Below, one piece after another: positions 61,091-64,000 of a stretch of DNA of 64,000 nucleotides. Positions within the stretch are counted from its first letter, which is position 1; each line of letters begins with the position of its first letter. Position numbers and translations under genes: made by a program. The stretch is from Aphis gossypii (Eukaryota; Arthropoda; Insecta; Hemiptera; Aphididae): the NCBI RefSeq assembly GCF_020184175.1, contig NC_065531.1, positions 8,949,213-9,013,212 of the forward strand. Reading direction: 5' to 3'. The notes under the pieces were generated by a model that did no database searches, was not told where the DNA came from, and worked only from the letters and a program-made list of their open reading frames with translations.

Positions 61091-62759
61091 GTTAACCTTT
61101 GTCTGTAAAGAGAATCATTATTTTATTGCTCCAGAGAGATGTATAATCTCCTCCCCTACTAACATAATATTAAATTTCACAGTTTTTGTATGTACACTAC
61201 TAGAAAGTTAATTTTATTTGCTTGACCTCATACACATAACAGTATAATTTTATGAACAAATAATATTATATTAACCCCATAGTTAAACATTCAATGCAAA
61301 TAACATTTATTTTTTTAATTTGACATGGGGTGTTAAATAAAATATTATGCTAAAATTACACTTATAATCAACATTTTTAATAAACTAAAACAAATGAAAA
61401 AACTGTCAAAAATGTATAATTTAACTATATTTTACAATTAAAACTTAAATAATAAGTTTTAATAATTTAATTTTTTTTTTTTATAAAACAAATTTAAATA
61501 TAACATGTAGCAAAAAAACATTAAATTTGTGAAATAGTTTAATTTAGTTTTAGTGTGGAAATAAAACAATTACAGTTTTGTTAACTAAAACCTAGTCTAA
61601 GGTAGCAGAAAATTAATTTTTGTAGTTTTTAAGCATTTATTTTGTCCCTTTAGATTTATTCAGTGCAATCAGTGGAAGATATATAACTAAAATATAATTT
61701 CAAAATATTTAGTTCGTTAAATTTTGTATTGTCGTTCTATAGAATAATTGTTACTATTTACTAACTCGATGACTAATTATTATTATATTTTATATACTTT
61801 ACATACTTATTTTTATTAAAGATACCCAGTATAAGTAGAAAATTATAATTTATGTTACCCAATCTAATCTCAATATTTTGATAGTTAATACCTTTAAAAA
61901 AAATTACCTCCGGCACGATTACCACGTTCAACTGAATTTTGTAAAACTCATAATAAACACAAAAACTATAACAACTAAAGTACCTAGTTTTTAAGCAACT
62001 AAAGGATTAATGTTCACTCCCAAACCTTTAGAGACCTTTGTTGATATCTGATATATATATATACCTAATTATTAATAACACTAAACAAAATATTTCCATA
62101 TATATATATATTAGTATTATCAGCAAAACAAAAACTTTGAGTACAATATACTTTTATGAAAATGGATCTAGATTAAAGGATGAAACTAATAATAATGTGT
62201 TCATGACTAACTTGATCGGTTTTACTAACTTACGTGTATTAAATTGCTTACTATAGGTTATATACCTATAATAATACATATAATATGTGTATTGCCAAAA
62301 GATGCACGTGGTCAGAATTTTAAGATAATATTAGATTAAAATCTAGATTTGTTCCTGTGGGATTTCAACACAACAATATACTTTTATCACACTTGCGCAC
62401 ATTCACCGGAAACGTTCATTACGTACACCAGTTTTAGTCAGCTGATGAAATGTAATTTTAAAAACTATGTAGAGCTCGATCAAAAAATATAGTATAATAG
62501 AATTTAAAAAACATATTGAATATTTCAAAAGTCAAAAGAATTTTATGAAAATGTGTGACTAAACAAAGGTTTTATAAATTATATTTAATTTATTTTTATA
62601 CTTTGTATGTACCTTACCACCTACTAATGATGTGCAATGTAAAGTGTCAAGACAAGAATCCCGATAGTAAACACATTATAACGTATGATGTCTAGGCATC
62701 TGGCACAGCTCAATTGTTTGAGTTTGACTAACAGTCACACGATGACTACCACGCAACAA

Positions 62760-62791
<32 letters not shown>

Positions 62792-64000
62792 ATACAAAAC
62801 ACAATATGCCAAACTTTTTAAAATATCAAACCTAATTACATAATAATACACAAGTGGACAAATTATATATTAATATGATAAAGGGAAGTGTCTGAAAATA
62901 GGTACCGTAAAATATTAGTTGCTGGCAAGCGTCCAAAATAAATTATTTATAGTTTTAGGTGTCACTACTTTAATGATGACGTTTCAATATAAGAGAAAAA
63001 AAATCATGGAATAATTGGGAAATGCTGAACAACTAACGGGCTTGACTTATTTTAATGGTAAACTGCATAAATATGTGTGAATACAAATTGTAGAAGATGT
63101 TTAATTGCAGTAATTGAATGTATTGTTAGAATATTATTTTTTTACTTTTTTGGATGTCAATGAGTTTAATTCAGTATTTTTTGAAGGCTAAATTGAATTT
63201 TAACCATGAGAAAAAGGAGATAATTTTGAAGGTTAATTTTCAATGTATTTACTGTTATATTATACAATAATACATGAATTGAAATACTCATGTTATGTTC
63301 TTTTCACTTAAACATTTCACTCACAATATGTGATAATAATACCTTTTTCAATTTTCTGCGCCTCACAAAATCACATTCTGAATGCTTCTTTTAGTTGAAC
63401 TGTTGATTCATTGTTCTTATTGTTATAGACTAAGGTCAAAGCTTGTTTAACTTTCTAATCATGCTGATCTACCTCTTAGCTGACACAAGCATATTAAAAA
63501 TGTATTTACTACATTTTGTTACCATCTAAATAATAATCATTTTTATTTTATTACAATATCTATGATCTTTTGTATTTTAGTTTTTTTCCTCTTCAAATAT
63601 GTTTTTTTATTTATTTTTTTACACTTGATACTGTGTCAGATAAATAATTTTTTAAGTTAAGCTCTTTTGTAACTTGTTATTTTAATAAAAACTATTTTAA
63701 ATCATTTAAAAACAAATTTAATTAACGAAAAAAAAGAATTAAAATTATCTTTTAATAAGCATTCTATCCGTAATATTATTTTTTAATATTTTGCATTCTC
63801 TGATTAGGTACTAAAATATACTATGAAATAGATTCTCTGTAATATTATATAGCAACTAGCAAAATATTATTTTGTCTAGTTTAAGTTATGTAATTTTATA
63901 ATTTTAGATATCTAAAATAAAAGTGTAATATAAGTTAACTTATATTTTTTAGTTAGATAATATTATTTTCCAATTTTCATTTCAATATACAATGTATTTC
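61091..64000. other. AT-rich sequence, no gene seen
   Basis: No exon with a leucine-rich-repeat N-terminal cap was found, although the receptor's first exon could lie here or beyond. Contains the TA/TG microsatellite at 62761. Confidence 0.5.
62761..62791. repeat. (TA)10(TG)5 compound microsatellite
   Basis: Perfect TA units running directly into TG units, directly visible. Confidence 0.95.

Noticed and set aside
1..64000. CRISPR arrays, tRNA and rRNA genes
   Set aside because: No regularly spaced repeats, no convincing tRNA A/B-box pairs and no conserved rRNA segment were seen; a tRNAscan or Infernal run would be decisive.

Overview
This is eukaryotic DNA: very AT-rich, intron-rich, with microsatellites and no bacterial gene organisation. 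An arthropod source is clear, because the main gene is an insect-type bursicon receptor. Two intron segments (about 21.96-22.31 kb and 25.97-26.35 kb) read like interspersed repeats I associate with aphid genomes. With the base composition and the CpG-rich patches, this makes a sap-feeding hemipteran, probably an aphid, the best guess. Species is not determined.

The dominant feature is one large minus-strand gene with 16 coding exons from 38737 down to 12578. It encodes a type B leucine-rich-repeat GPCR (LGR4/5/6 class; insect LGR2/rickets). In order it carries 17 leucine-rich repeats (mostly one per 72-nt exon), a cysteine-flanked hinge, seven transmembrane helices and a cytoplasmic tail of about 300 residues with a nine-histidine run. 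All splice junctions are in phase and the partial protein is about 1,119 residues. The first coding exon (signal peptide plus N-terminal cysteine cap) was not found. It lies either in the 25 kb to the right of 38737 or beyond the window.

Left of the receptor (about 3.3-6.2 kb) are three or four short minus-strand segments. They have consensus splice sites, matching codon phases, a stop and an AATAAA signal. They look like the 3' end of a second, unrecognised minus-strand gene with a coiled-coil-like product. A plus-strand ORF (4004-4351) and a CpG-dense patch lie inside its presumed intron.

The right half (38.7-64 kb) has no gene I can name. It holds several sharply CpG-dense patches in the AT-rich background: 42.4-43.7, 48.0-48.5, 49.1-50.4, 54.55-54.7 and 58.7-59.3 kb. 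They carry promoter-like elements: a TATATAAG box, NRF1-type sites, a perfect CRE, and a 28-bp perfect palindrome of alternating purine-pyrimidine CpG sequence. One of them may be the receptor promoter. A decayed LINE reverse-transcriptase C-terminus is suspected near 56.5 kb. Everything else is AT-rich sequence in which I see no gene.
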